DNA from: Thermocladium modestius JCM 10088
GTDB taxonomy: Archaea > Thermoproteota > Thermoprotei > Thermoproteales > Thermocladiaceae
Length of the DNA stretch: 64,000 bases
Assembly: GCA_001315925.1 (NCBI GenBank)
Contig: BBBF01000004.1
Location: 1-64,000, forward strand
Reading direction: 5' to 3'
Within the stretch, counting starts at the first letter, position 1. Every line of letters starts with the position of its first letter. The notes under the pieces were generated by a model that saw nothing but the letters and a program-made list of their open reading frames with translations, did not search any database and was not told the DNA's origin. This document shows, piece by piece, positions 32,959 through 41,918 of the stretch. Position numbers and translations under genes: made by a program.

Positions 32959-34024
32959 ATGGATCTAGGCCTACTCAAAGCATTATCGGACGAGTTCGGT
33001 CCCTCCGGCTTCGAGGATCGAGTTAGAAAAATAATATCGGCCAACATAAATGGAAGCATCATCGATGCCATGGGTAACTTAATCGGGCAAGTCGGTGAAT
33101 CGGGCCCCCCCGGGTCTTGATCAGTGCCCACATGGATGAGGTGGGATTCATGGTGACGCACGTGGATCAAAGGGGGGGCTTCCTGCGCATAGCCCCGCTT
33201 GGCGGGCTCGATGCTTGGACTATGCTGGGCCAGGAAGTAATGCTTAGGAATAAGGAGGGAGAGTTGGTGAGGGGGGGAGTGGTGGGAGTAGATCCTCCCC
33301 CCACCTCAGGAGGGACAGGCCGCCCAGCAAGTTCGAGGAGTTGTACGTGGATGCTGGCTTCTCCTCCAGGGAGGATGCTGCCAGGGCTGGAGTAATGCCG
33401 GGAACGCCGGGAACCTTCTCCGCATCACTCGTTGCGCTCGGAAACGCAGTAATGGGGGGGAAGGCGCTTGACGATAGGGTGGGGGGGCCTACGCGTTGAT
33501 CGAGGCCATGAGGCGGACACGCGACTCAAACGCATCCCTCTTCTTCGCTTGGAACACGCAGGAGGAGGTGGGGGGGTTGAGGGGGGGAATACAGGCCGTG
33601 GTGAATAGGGTGAATCCCGACTTGGCGATAGTGGTGGAGACGACTACGGCTGCCGACGTGCCGGGCAATCCCGAGGAGCAATGGATAACTGCGCTGTGCG
33701 GGGGGGGAGCAGCCGTGAGGGCAATGGATAGATCAATGATAACGAACCCAGTGCTCCTATCCAAGTCGCTGGAGGCGTTGGAGGCACGCAGGGTCAAGTA
33801 TCAAGTGCAGGTAAACCCCCTACGGCGGGACCGATGCTGGGGGGGCAGTTCACATTCATGGAACCGGAGTGCCGACCCTTGTCATATCGACCCCCCCCGC
33901 CAGGTACATTCACTCACCTAGATCCGTGGCATGCATTGATGACATAGAGCAAGTGGTGAACGCATTAATGGCCGTTCTTTCCAGCGTGGACACATTAATG
34001 GATTCCATCGCCAGGAGAGATTAG
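32959..34024 (+). CDS. M42 family metallo-aminopeptidase (frameshifted)
   Basis: About 345 residues. Metal ligands and catalytic residues: SAHMDEVGFMV (His, Asp), KALDDRVG (bridging Asp), NTQEEVG (catalytic and metal Glu), VETTTAADVPG, and IHSP near the C-terminus. M42 enzymes form tetrahedral dodecamers that remove N-terminal residues from peptides; some relatives were named endoglucanases (FrvX/CelM), so in a glycan region the older label may surface in databases. Frame breaks occur at nearly every G run (33105, 33170, 33270-33300, 33480, 33570, 33700, 33845, 33890). Confidence 0.9.
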
Positions 34025-34095
34025 CATTGATCAATTTTCATTTCAATAAATATGTTCATTAATATCCCCCCCTTAGCTCTATTTTACATTAATAT

Positions 34096-34261
34096 GTTAT
34101 TCCATCCAAACTAAAGGCACAGTTAGATGACTTGTTCAAACCGAGGAAGATGAAAATTAAGGGGGGGAACTCCTCGATATGGGGGGGATCTAGATAACGG
34201 TGAGGATGATGTAAACGACAAGGAGGAGATTTTACCTGCCCTTTTAAAGAAAAGGCAATAA
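34096..34261 (+). CDS. Possible small acidic protein (frameshifted)
   Basis: Removing two extra bases at each of two 7-base G runs gives a frame of about 52 residues containing LFKPRKMKIKGN and GEDDVNDKEEILPALLKKRQ, ending at TAA 34261. No ATG is in frame at the upstream end and no TATA box is at the standard distance. It ends 12 bases before the convergent nagA stop. Unrecognised. Confidence 0.3.
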
Positions 34262-34273
34262 TCAATAAATTAA

Positions 34274-35439
34274 CTACGTGGCGGAATACACGTTCTCCCC
34301 CCCATTTATGAATGAGCGGACCACCCTGTACTTATCATCCAGCGCCACGAAATCAGCCGCACAGCCCGGTCTCAAGCATCCCACTTCCCGAAGCCCAAGC
34401 GAGAGCTGGTACCGCGGTTGCCATGCTAATCGCCGTGGTGGGCTTGATTCCCAAAGAGATCATGTTCCGCACAGCCCTATCCAGCGTTAACGTGCTGCCG
34501 GCAAGCGTTCCATCCGGTAAGGTGGCCCTGCCATTGGCAACCGTCACCCTCAACCCTCCCAATTCGTACTCCCCATCGCCGAGTCCAGCGGCGGCTATCG
34601 CATCTGTGACCAAGACAATCCTATGAGAACCAGCGTACCTCACAGCGAATAGCACTGCCTCTGGCCTCAAGTGGATTAAGTCCACTATTAGCTCCAGGTA
34701 CACGTTCTCGTTATCCATCAACGCCATGACAGTGCCCGGGTCCCTGTGATGTATCCCCTTCATGGCGTCGAAAAGATGAGTGGCCCGGCTTGCTCCAAGG
34801 GCTACGGCCCTAGTCGTGGTTTCATAATCCGCGTTGGTGTGGCCCACGCTGACGACGACGCCCTGCGAGACAGCGTACTGTATCAACTCCATCGCACCTT
34901 TCAACTCAGGAGCAACATGCACGAGAAGAGGCATGTCGCCCGCCAAGGCCAAGTACTGCTTGAGCTCGTCCAAGTTGGGAACGCGTATGACCTCTGGATT
35001 CTGGGCACCTCGCCGCTCCGGGTTTATGTACGGGCCCTCCAATCCAATTCCCACAGCCTTGGCGCCCCGCAGCTCCCTTCGGCCACTGATTATCAGGCCA
35101 AGAACTCTAAGTATGTTCTCATGCCGCGCGGAGACTAGGGTGGGCACGAATGAGGTCACCCCCCCGAACCTAGCCAAGTTGACTGATATCTCATTCAACT
35201 CCTTCACGCTCGCGGACCTAGTCACATCGAACCCGCAACAGCCATGTATGTGGGTATCAATGTATCCAGGCGCAATGGATAAACCCCCTCAAATCCACGT
35301 CGCTGGGCATCCCTCCGGCATCGCGCACCTCCGCTATTACTCCACGATGGATGATGATGGATACATCATGAATTGATTGATAGGGAGTGTAAATCGTGTC
35401 TACCTGACTACCTTCTCGGCCATACGTATTAATGATCAC
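34274..35439 (-). CDS. nagA: N-acetylglucosamine-6-phosphate deacetylase (frameshifted)
   Basis: About 388 residues. Reconstructed APGYIDTHIHG supplies the metal His pair; LEGPYINPERRGAQ has the metal Glu; VSVGHTNADY, THLFDAMKG and the catalytic Asp in LVTDAIAAAG follow, with GTLAGSTLTLDRAV near the end. The enzyme hydrolyses GlcNAc-6-phosphate to glucosamine-6-phosphate and acetate. Frame breaks lie near 35265 and 34383. A GTG start at 35439 lies about 22 bases below a TATA box. With the ROK kinase (GlcNAc to GlcNAc-6-P) and GlmS-like protein (GlcN-6-P to Fru-6-P) it completes an amino-sugar catabolic set. Confidence 0.92.
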
Positions 35440-35455
35440 GGCCTAATAAATACTA

Positions 35456-35466
35456 ATTTATATAAA
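35456..35466 (-). promoter_or_regulatory. TATA box for nagA
   Basis: TTTATATAAAT on the minus strand, about 22 bases before GTG 35439. Confidence 0.55.
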
Positions 35467-35576
35467 AATTCATCTATGAGATCATAGATCCCCCCCTCCC
35501 CCCCTGCCCAGATCCGACTTACTGGAGGGAGGCTTGCCTCTCCCTTCGTCAATGAATTAATCGCCCCCCCAAAAAG

Positions 35577-35586
35577 GTTTATATAG
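35577..35586 (+). promoter_or_regulatory. TATA box for thioredoxin-reductase-like gene
   Basis: GTTTATATAG centred 26 bases before ATG 35608. Confidence 0.65.
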
Positions 35587-35607
35587 AGTTTTTTTCTCGT
35601 TAAGGCC

Positions 35608-36651
35608 ATGTCATTATCCCTCGGCAGTCTAGAGCTTGCGGGAGATGTGGTTGATGAGCTTAAATCCAAGCTGCTGGACGTAATAATAGTAGGCGGGGGG
35701 GGACCAGCAGGCCTAAATGCCGCTTTATACGCTGCCCGCTATAAGCTCTCTACCGCCGTGATAAGCGAGGACGTGGGGGGGGCCAGGTGGGGGGGAAGGC
35801 CGGGTGGGTTGAGAACTACCTAGGCTATGAGAGGATAATGGGGGGGCCCGACCTGGTCAGCAAGTTCGAGCAACACGTGAAGAGCTACGGAGTGCCGTTT
35901 CTCCTGGACTCCGTGGTGGCGGTGAGGAGGGATGGGGGGGATTCCTTCGTTGTTACAACGTCATCCGGCGATGACTTAAGGAGCAGGACCGTGATACTGG
36001 CGGTGGGGGGGGAGAGGAGAAGGAAGCTGAATGTGAAGGGGGGGGAGAAGGAGTTCGATGGGAAGGGCGTGTCCTACTGCGCACCGTGCGATGCCCCCCC
36101 GCTCTTCAAGGACAAGGTGGTGGCCGTGGTGGGGGGGGCGGGGGGGACGCCGCCGCCAGCGCATCGCTCCTATTGACGGAGTACGCCAAGAAGGTCTACA
36201 TAATACATAGACGCGATAAGCTGAGGGCCGAGCCCACTTACCAGGACATGCTGAGGCGAAACCCCAAGATAGAGATACTGTGGAACACGGTGGTGAAGGA
36301 ATTGAGGGGGGGAGACAAGCTCCTGCGCTCCGCCGTCCTGCAAAGAACAGATACGGGGGGGCAGGAGTACGGCCTCTCCATAGACGGCATATTCGTGGAG
36401 ATAGGGGGGCCGAGCCCCCCGTGGAGTTGTTCAGGGGGGGAATCGGGTTGAAGACCGATGAGCGCGGGTACGTCGTTGTGAATAACTTGATGGAGACAAG
36501 CGAGCCCGGCATTTACGCCGCCGGCGATGCCGTTAACATAACCCCCCCGCTGGACTTCAGGCAAATAACGGTGGCGGCCGGTCAAGGCGCGTTGGCCGCC
36601 TACTCGGCCTATAACTACATCCTGAAGAGGTACGGCCAGGGAAGGCAATGA
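35608..36651 (+). CDS. trxB: Thioredoxin reductase-like FAD/NAD(P) disulfide oxidoreductase (frameshifted)
   Basis: About 340 residues. FAD fold VIIVGGGPAGLNAALYAARY, the redox-active CxxC in SYCAPCDAP, the NAD(P) fold reconstructed as VAVVGGGDAAASAS followed by VYIIHRRDKLRAEP, and the C-terminal IYAAGDAVNI that closes over FAD. It should reduce thioredoxin or protein disulfides in the cytoplasm. The HRRD motif suggests NADPH use. It is one of the worst-affected genes: breaks at 35780-35795, 35935, 36005-36045, 36135, 36305, 36355, 36405-36435. Its TGA overlaps the next ATG. Confidence 0.9.
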
Positions 36652-37103
36652 TACGGGTAGTGAGGAACCCAGCCGAGGCGGAGGTCAAGTTCGAGTGCAC
36701 CATGTGCGGGGGGGAGTGCTGCTTGGGAACCAGCATGGAGCTGTTGACGGATGACATGGAGAGAATCGTTGGGCTTGGGTATGGATTGGATCAATTCGCG
36801 GCAAGGGGGGTCGGATGGCGTGTGGAGGCTGAGGAACGTGGATGGGCACTGCGTCTTCTACGATCCCGACTCCAAGCGTTGCAGGATATATGAGAGCAGG
36901 CCAATTGGCTGCAGGCTCTATCCCCCCCTCAACTACGATGACGAGGAGGGGGCCGTGGTGGATAAGGCATGCCCCCCCGCTTGGAGAACCGTCCCCCCCC
37001 ATCAGAGAAGAAACGGCTGGGCCGCTTGCTTCAACTATTCGTGGAGGAAACACAGCGCACCGACGACGAGGTAAGGCTGCTCAGGCTAATGGGTAAGCTA
37101 TAG
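36648..37103 (+). CDS. YkgJ-type Cys-rich metal-cluster protein (frameshifted)
   Basis: About 145 residues. The YkgJ/UPF0153 cysteine pattern is visible: CTMCGECC after repair near residue 18, [22 protein letters not shown] and a late Cys in ACFNYSW-like sequence. Such proteins are thought to bind an Fe-S or Zn cluster; the biochemical role is unknown. It is translationally coupled to the thioredoxin-reductase-like gene (ATGA), hinting that it is a redox partner. The repaired C-terminus ends RLLRLMGKL at TAG 37103. Confidence 0.85.
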
Positions 37104-37183
37104 CTCAAGTTACCTAGATTGAATTTCCTCACGTGCACAGTACCTAGGGAAACGCCGATTTAGGCCAGGCCGTGAGCAGAATC

Positions 37184-37978
37184 ATGCAGTCAAAGCAACC
37201 GATTCAATCGAAGTCCCGCTCACCTCACGTGGACAGCGGGGGGGCGTTCTCCGCAATCATGATAACCTACGCGTTGGCGTTGTCCACCGCCGTTGAGTTG
37301 GGCGGCTTGAACCCAGTTAGGGTCGTCCTGGTGACCCTCTTGGTCGCCGCCAATGTGGCCAGCCTGGTGAGGGTTCACCTTAGATTGGTGTCTAGGCCGA
37401 GGAAGTCCGATTACGCATTATTCCTAATCAACGTCGCGCCGTACCTCTACGTCCTATACGTCGCGCCCCCCCAGCCATGGCTGGCCCTATCCGTGATTCC
37501 CCCCCTGGCCGTGTTTTTATGGGAGGCATTTCATGGAAGAGGGAGGGGGGGCCGTGGCCAACGTTGCCGGGACCGCGCTGCTCGCATCGGCTTACCTGCT
37601 TGGCTAGCCATGATGGGGGGAAAGCCTTCCCTGGCCGTCATAAATGCCGCATCCATATGGCTGGCATACCACGTGTTCTCGGCGATATACGTGGAGGGAA
37701 AGCTTCCCTTTAGAACCATCAAGCCGTGGGCCGCGTCCATATGGTGGTTATCAGTGCTTCCGCCGCTGGCCTACGCATCCCTGGGCACCGGTCTTTACCT
37801 GGCTCTCGTGGAGCCAACTATTAGGGCCATCTACTCCCTCAGGGAGGGGAAGGTGGATCGCCGCGGATTGCGAGATAGAGTGAGGAGAATCGGCATCGCG
37901 TTACTTTTGGAATCAATAATAATGGCAGTACTATTGTCGGCATTGCTCATGATCGGCGGATTCAAATCATTTCCCTGA
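37184..37978 (+). CDS. Polytopic membrane protein (frameshifted)
   Basis: About 260 residues with seven or eight hydrophobic helices. After repairing the run near 37550 the middle reads AVANVAGTALLASAYLAWLA. The layout (short loops, a positively charged inner loop VHLRLVSRPRKSDYA, tail SLREGKVDRRGLRDRVRR) resembles YwiC-like membrane proteins, but I am not certain of the family. ATG 37184 is preferred to GTG 37172 because the AT-rich GATTTAGG lies about 25 bases before it. Transport or membrane-enzyme role not determined. Confidence 0.65.
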   Translation: MQSKQPIQSKSRSPHVDSGGAFSAIMITYALALSTAVELGGLNPVRVVLVTLLVAANVASLVRVHLRLVSRPRKSDYALFLINVAPYLYVLYVAPPQPWLALSVIPPLAVFLWEAFHGRGRGGRGQRCRDRAARIGLPAWLAMMGGKPSLAVINAASIWLAYHVFSAIYVEGKLPFRTIKPWAASIWWLSVLPPLAYASLGTGLYLALVEPTIRAIYSLREGKVDRRGLRDRVRRIGIALLLESIIMAVLLSALLMIGGFKSFP

Positions 37979-38080
37979 GGAGCACCTTACATTCAGATTT
38001 TCTTGATACTTAGACGGCGTATCCCTTGGGAGCGATGGGATTAATTGCGTGTCCAATTTTTGGTAACGCATTTTGCTTGT

Positions 38081-38271
38081 ATGATCATAAAGGCAATACT
38101 GGGCATCGAGAATATTTCTGTGCTCAACTATACAACGAAAGTTGCAACGGATATTGAATATCCCTTACTGCGGTGGGGGGGTTAATCGAGGCATGGCTTT
38201 TGAATTCCGCGCTCCGCGGCCGGCGCGTGATCTGCTTATTAATGCCGTTCCCTCCAGCGTTTCGTGATTAA
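38081..38271 (+). CDS. Possible small ORF overlapping the NicO-like start
   Basis: An ATG-initiated frame runs into a 7-base G run. Dropping two bases there continues it as WGLIEAWLLNSALRGRR to a TAA at 38271, overlapping the GTG start of the transporter by eight bases. About 62 residues, no family recognised. The NicO-like gene has its own TATA box inside this frame, so the ORF may be coincidental. Confidence 0.25.
38234..38243 (+). promoter_or_regulatory. TATA box for NicO-like transporter
   Basis: GCTTATTAAT centred 26 bases before GTG 38264. Confidence 0.6.
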
Positions 38272-38921
38272 TTTATATATAATCGTCGCGGGACTATTGC
38301 TGGGCGTTGCCCACGGAGTTGAGCCCGATCACTTGGCCTCAATATCTCTATCTAAGAGGGGGGGGCGATGGGCGGTCTCCACTTTGGGCTCGGCCATGGC
38401 TTGGGCTTTCTCATTATCGCCCTCCCCCCCCTGGTTCTGGCCATGCGCTCCCTGCCCTACAAGGCGGCTGTCGACGATGCTGCTCTGGCTGTATCCCTAG
38501 CCATTGCCTGCGTGGCTGTCTACTCGGCGGCGAGGGGGGATTGACTTAGAGCTTGGGCCCGGGGGGGCGCGCAGGGCTTGGAGTGCTTCAGGGCGCCCTA
38601 GCCTTGACGCCGACCAAGGTGTTAGTCATTGCTCTCGCCGCGGCCGCTGATGTGTATGTCGGCATTGCAGCACTGGCCGCGTTCACGCTGGGGGGGTCCG
38701 TGGCCGTGATGACGGCGTATGGGCGCGCCAGGGCGGCTATCCCCCCCAGCGGGTTAGATAGAGTTATTACCATCGCGGTATCCCTGGCATCCATATTGTA
38801 CGCCGCGTTGGGGGTTGCTTGGGCTGGCGTATCTTGGCTAGACCCTTCACTTTATGGCTCCGCGAAGCTTGCTCCATTGCTCCTTGAACTCCAGAGAGGA
38901 GAATATCACCAGGGCAGCTAG
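38264..38921 (+). CDS. NicO/UreH-like metal transporter (frameshifted)
   Basis: About 215 residues with six predicted helices. The first helix contains GVAHGVEPDHLASISLSKRG, which has the H-x(4)-D-H arrangement that binds Ni/Co in NiCoT and NicO permeases. Helix IV (ALTPTKVLVIALAAAADVYV) is followed by AFTLGGSVAVMTAYGRA. GTG start is chosen from the TATA spacing. Frame breaks lie near 38365-38425, 38535 and 38745. The 3' end overlaps the convergent regulator by about 75 bases, so the last 25 residues are uncertain. Probably a cytoplasmic-membrane metal importer or exporter. Confidence 0.7.
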
Positions 38922-39274
38922 GGGGGGTATGGCCGCCATTGGGTCCAACGCTATTGCCTTCATGGCCACGGCCACGGCGTAGGACGCCGCCAGCGAGGCG
39001 CTGAAGCCCAGGTAAAACGCCGCTCTCGGCAGGGCCTTGCTGCCGATTATGATCAATCCCTCAACCACTCCATTCCTCCTAACAGCGACGTACCCGCCCT
39101 CCTCCTTCACGGCCAACCCAAGCTCCTGAGCCGCTCCAGGTGGTGATAGGCGACGCCGGGGGGGCTGGACAGAGAGAGGGATCTCTGGACCTCCCTAATG
39201 CTCATCGGCCTGCCCTCGCTCACCAACAATAGGTAAACCCTAAGCGCTGTGTCCCCCAGCTCGTTACCCACGTC
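38847..39274 (-). CDS. Winged-helix regulator with two C-terminal membrane helices (frameshifted)
   Basis: About 142 residues. The N-terminal 60 residues form a winged helix (ALRVYLLLVSEGRPMSIREV then SLSSPGVAYHHLERL after repair). The C-terminal half has two hydrophobic segments (AAFYLGFSASLAASYAVAVA and AAIPPLAALVIFSSLE). This membrane-tethered MarR/ArsR-like architecture recurs in Thermoproteales and Sulfolobales and is unusual for a transcription factor. GTG 39274 is chosen because the TATA box is 26 bases upstream; the longer TTG start at 39289 would lie above the transcription start. It is convergent with the NicO-like gene. Frame breaks lie at 39159 and near 39113. Confidence 0.75.
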
Positions 39275-39292
39275 GTTGCGCCGATTCAACTA

Positions 39293-39302
39293 CTTAAAAA
39301 AC
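39293..39302 (-). promoter_or_regulatory. TATA box for membrane-anchored regulator
   Basis: GTTTTTTAAG on the minus strand; it fixes the start at GTG 39274. Confidence 0.55.
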
Positions 39303-39379
39303 TAGCCGCTCGACCTTCACGTACCAGTCCCTGGAATGCCGAGCGAAACTCGCCCAGCCGAGGCGCGCGGGGGGGATTA

Positions 39380-39389
39380 GTAATATTTA
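39380..39389 (+). promoter_or_regulatory. TATA box for exported protein
   Basis: GTAATATTTA, centre about 29 bases before ATG 39414. Confidence 0.55.
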
Positions 39390-39413
39390 GGGGGGGAGCG
39401 GCGGTTCCCAATC

Positions 39414-40570
39414 ATGAATTCAACGGAGCTCGCCCGCTTGATGGGCATCATGGTTGCCCTCGTGGTGATGTCAATGGCATGGATGGCGCGCGCCGCATCA
39501 CAGACAGGCCCCCCCTCATCAAGTCGATGGAGCCACCGCGATAGCCGATTACTACGTGATCAATCCCTACTCCAACGGCACCCGGATGTCTGCCGGCAAT
39601 GAGACGCTGATAAACGTTCAATCCATTGCTTATCCGGGGGGGAACCACACGATCTACATGGCCTCGCTGCTCAACTCAAGCGGTTGGCTGGATGGGTACG
39701 CCGTGTACATCCCCCCCAACCTCCGCGGCGCAGTCTTGATGGTTAAGGCGCCCAGCATCGAGCCGGGTCTACCGTACCTATTAGTTGTGTACGAGGCTAA
39801 CTCCACGTCGACTTACCTGGGCTACGCCTGGCTGCCGGGCGGCGAGGCGTTGAGTTTAATCAACGACGGTTCTGCTTGGACGAGGGCGGTCACCATGCTC
39901 CCCCCCTAAGCGATTATGCGAGGGGCAACGTTAAGGTGAGGGTCATGCTTCCCTCCGGCCCCCCCGCCGGCAATGGCACCGTATGCGCGATACCCCCCCA
40001 TGGAGCTCATCCCAATGCCGCCCATTGAGGGCTTGAGCTTGCGACCCAGCAGTGCAGCGACGTGTCAAGCGGCGCGGCAATCATAGACGGCATCCCCCCC
40101 TTGATTCCGTACGTAATGATTTACAGTTACTCCGTCAACGTCGATCAACTGCTCGGCGTTTCAGGAACAAACGAGTCAAGCATATACAACGAGACAATCC
40201 ACGTGCTGGGCGTCGACGTGAACGTGACTGTGAGGAAGATAGTCTACTACGAGTCGAGCCCCGGCGTAATAGAGGCAACCGGGCGTGGGTTATTCGTTCC
40301 AGGCCAGGCCGCCGAGATAAACGCGTCGATAATCGAGTACCCAGCGCCGCTCCCGCCTTACATGATCTACGCGCCGGCAGCGGTCGTGGAGCCCATCAAT
40401 AAATACGAGACGCCATCAGCCTCAATGAATCCAGCGCAGCGCGACCGCGTGGGTACTTCAACTACGGTTATGCCGCCGCCATGGTCGTGATAGCGATAGC
40501 CGTGGGCACTGCTGCCGCAGTTGCAGTGGGCAGGCGGGTCGACTCAATTAATGGTGAGGGGGGGCAATAG
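39414..40570 (+). CDS. Exported membrane-anchored protein, function unknown (frameshifted)
   Basis: About 380 residues. The N-terminal signal (LMGIMVALVVMSMAWMARA) is followed by an extracellular beta-rich domain with many N-x-S/T sequons (for example SNGT, NSTS, NESS, NETI, NVTV), then a C-terminal helix (AAMVVIAIAVGTAAAVAVG) and a short charged tail. This suggests a glycosylated surface protein with a single C-terminal anchor. Frame breaks lie at 39511, 39637, 39715, 39905-40000 and 40440. No family recognised; no enzymatic motif is evident. Confidence 0.75.
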
Positions 40571-40657
40571 GTCTCGGCGGGGGGGAGATTCTCCTCGCTG
40601 CCAAGCGATTCATGTCGTTGTTGAAGGACTCATAAATGCCGCCCATAATGGCTTGAT

Positions 40658-40732
40658 GCGGCCGCCGGGATTTGAACCCGGGATCTGCGACGTGGCAGGC
40701 CGCCGTCCTGATCCAAACTAGACTACGGCCGC
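40658..40732 (-). tRNA. tRNA-Gly (GCC), no intron, CCA not encoded
   Basis: Seventy-five bases folding as a complete cloverleaf. The acceptor stem GCGGCCG/CGGCCGC pairs perfectly, followed by a 3-bp D stem GTC/GAC. The anticodon stem GCGGC pairs with GTCGC (one G-U) around loop CTGCCAC, giving anticodon GCC. The variable loop is AGATC, and the T arm is CCGGG TTCAAAT CCCGG. The discriminator base is A and the next bases are not CCA, so the tail is added after transcription. No G/C over-run disturbs it. Confidence 0.95.
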
Positions 40733-40755
40733 TCGGCTTTTGGGTTGGATGGCTG

Positions 40756-40765
40756 GATTTTTAAG
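40756..40765 (-). promoter_or_regulatory. TATA box for tRNA-Gly
   Basis: CCTTAAAAATC on the minus strand, centred 29 bases before the first tRNA base. Confidence 0.6.
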
Positions 40766-40830
40766 GTTTCCCCCCCGGAGGCATTCCATGACCCGGCCGG
40801 CGCCTCATGGCTAGGCGACGCTCGGATGCA

Positions 40831-40840
40831 TGTTTTTAAT
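40831..40840 (+). promoter_or_regulatory. TATA box for HPP protein
   Basis: TGTTTTTAAT centred 26 bases before GTG 40862; it argues against the longer in-frame starts at 40745 and 40826. Confidence 0.5.
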
Positions 40841-40861
40841 GGCCGGCAAACGCTGCCGAGC

Positions 40862-41307
40862 GTGAGGAGTAGATTCCTATACTTCGCGGAGTACATGGCC
40901 GCCGTCTCCGCGATATTGGCCATGAGCGCCAACAACAAGGTATTCCTGCTGGCCCCCCCGCCCTACGCGGTATCCGCCTACCTGGTCCTCTTCGAGAGGA
41001 ATACAAAGTTCTCCAAGCCGAGCGGGTTGCAGTTTCGTATGGCTTCGCCATAGCATCCTCGGAGGCCCTCCACGCGTTGCTGGGCCCCTCCATAGCTTCG
41101 ATGACAATCAACGTATTCGCTGTCTCGGCATTCATTATGTTGACCGAGTACTCTCACCCGCCAGCCATAGCCTTAACCATATTCTCGTACCTTAGGTTCA
41201 GCGACGTGCTATTCGTGACCAGCTCGCTCGCTGCGCTGGGCATAATAATTTTGATTTACGCGATCGATTCAGCACTAATCAGGGCTGGGAAGTTGAGCCG
41301 CGTCTAG
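40862..41307 (+). CDS. HPP family membrane protein (frameshifted)
   Basis: About 148 residues with four hydrophobic helices. LLAPPYAVSAYLVLF in the first half and TEYSHPPAIALTIFSYL in the second match the HPP family, whose His-Pro-Pro signature gives the name. Plastid and cyanobacterial members transport nitrite; function in archaea is unknown. The start is placed at GTG from the TATA spacing. One break between 41030 and 41050 rejoins to SYGFAIASSEALHALLGPS. Confidence 0.75.
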
Positions 41308-41330
41308 GCTTGCCAGGGTCATCGACGGAA

Positions 41331-41340
41331 TCAAATTAAA
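41331..41340 (+). promoter_or_regulatory. TATA box for Nudix gene
   Basis: TCAAATTAAA centred 26 bases before ATG 41362. Confidence 0.55.
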
Positions 41341-41361
41341 GGCTTGGATAGACTGTAGGCC

Positions 41362-41848
41362 ATGGTTTTCCTCGAGGTGTTGGTCTACATAATCCGCGGG
41401 GGGGGCGAGGTCCTCCTAATAGAGAAGAAGAGGGGGGGGCTTGGGGGGGGCGGGTTACATAAATGGAGTGGGGGGGGCAAGGTGGAGCCTGGCGAGGGGG
41501 GGTCTGCGACGCGGCGGTGAGGGAGACCAGGGAGGAGGTGGGGGGGCTCACCCCCCTCGGCCTCAGGTGGAGGGGGGGACTGCTAGAGTTCTGGAACTGG
41601 GAGTCGGGGGGGAGCGTGGAGTCCGTTCACTTCGTTCACCTATTCACGGCGTCCGGGTTCGAGGGAGCCCCCTCGGAGAGCGATGAGGCGAGGCCAGCTT
41701 GGTTTAAGCTGAGCGAGATCCCCTACGGCAGGATGTGGGAGGACGATAAGTTATGGTTCCCGCTAATGCTGGGGGGGGAGGAGCCCCCCATATACGGCAG
41801 GTTCGTGTTCGAGGGGGGGTGGAGGCTGAGGCGGCATCAATTGATTAG
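41362..41848 (+). CDS. Nudix hydrolase, MutT/MTH1-like (frameshifted)
   Basis: About 155 residues. The Nudix box is reconstructed as GGKVEPGEGVCDAAVRETRE followed by EVG, with metal-binding Glu residues intact. MTH1-like layout: FWNWESGSVESVHFVHLFTA and EIPYGRMWEDDKLWFPLM. It probably hydrolyses oxidised or unusual nucleoside triphosphates. The C-terminus is ambiguous: if the run at 41812 is shortened, the frame ends at TAG 41848. Otherwise it continues to about 42003 over the convergent aminotransferase. I prefer the short form. Breaks occur at nearly every G run. Confidence 0.85.
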
Positions 41849-41918
41849 GCTGGATGCGGTAGATGAGGGATTCAATGCATGCGCGGAGCCTGAGTCGAGG
41901 ACCGGCTCACTGGCTCGC

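Noticed and set aside
40521-40721. Plus-strand open frame of 66 codons
   Set aside because: It runs antisense through the tRNA-Gly gene and the 3' end of the exported protein; no promoter of its own.
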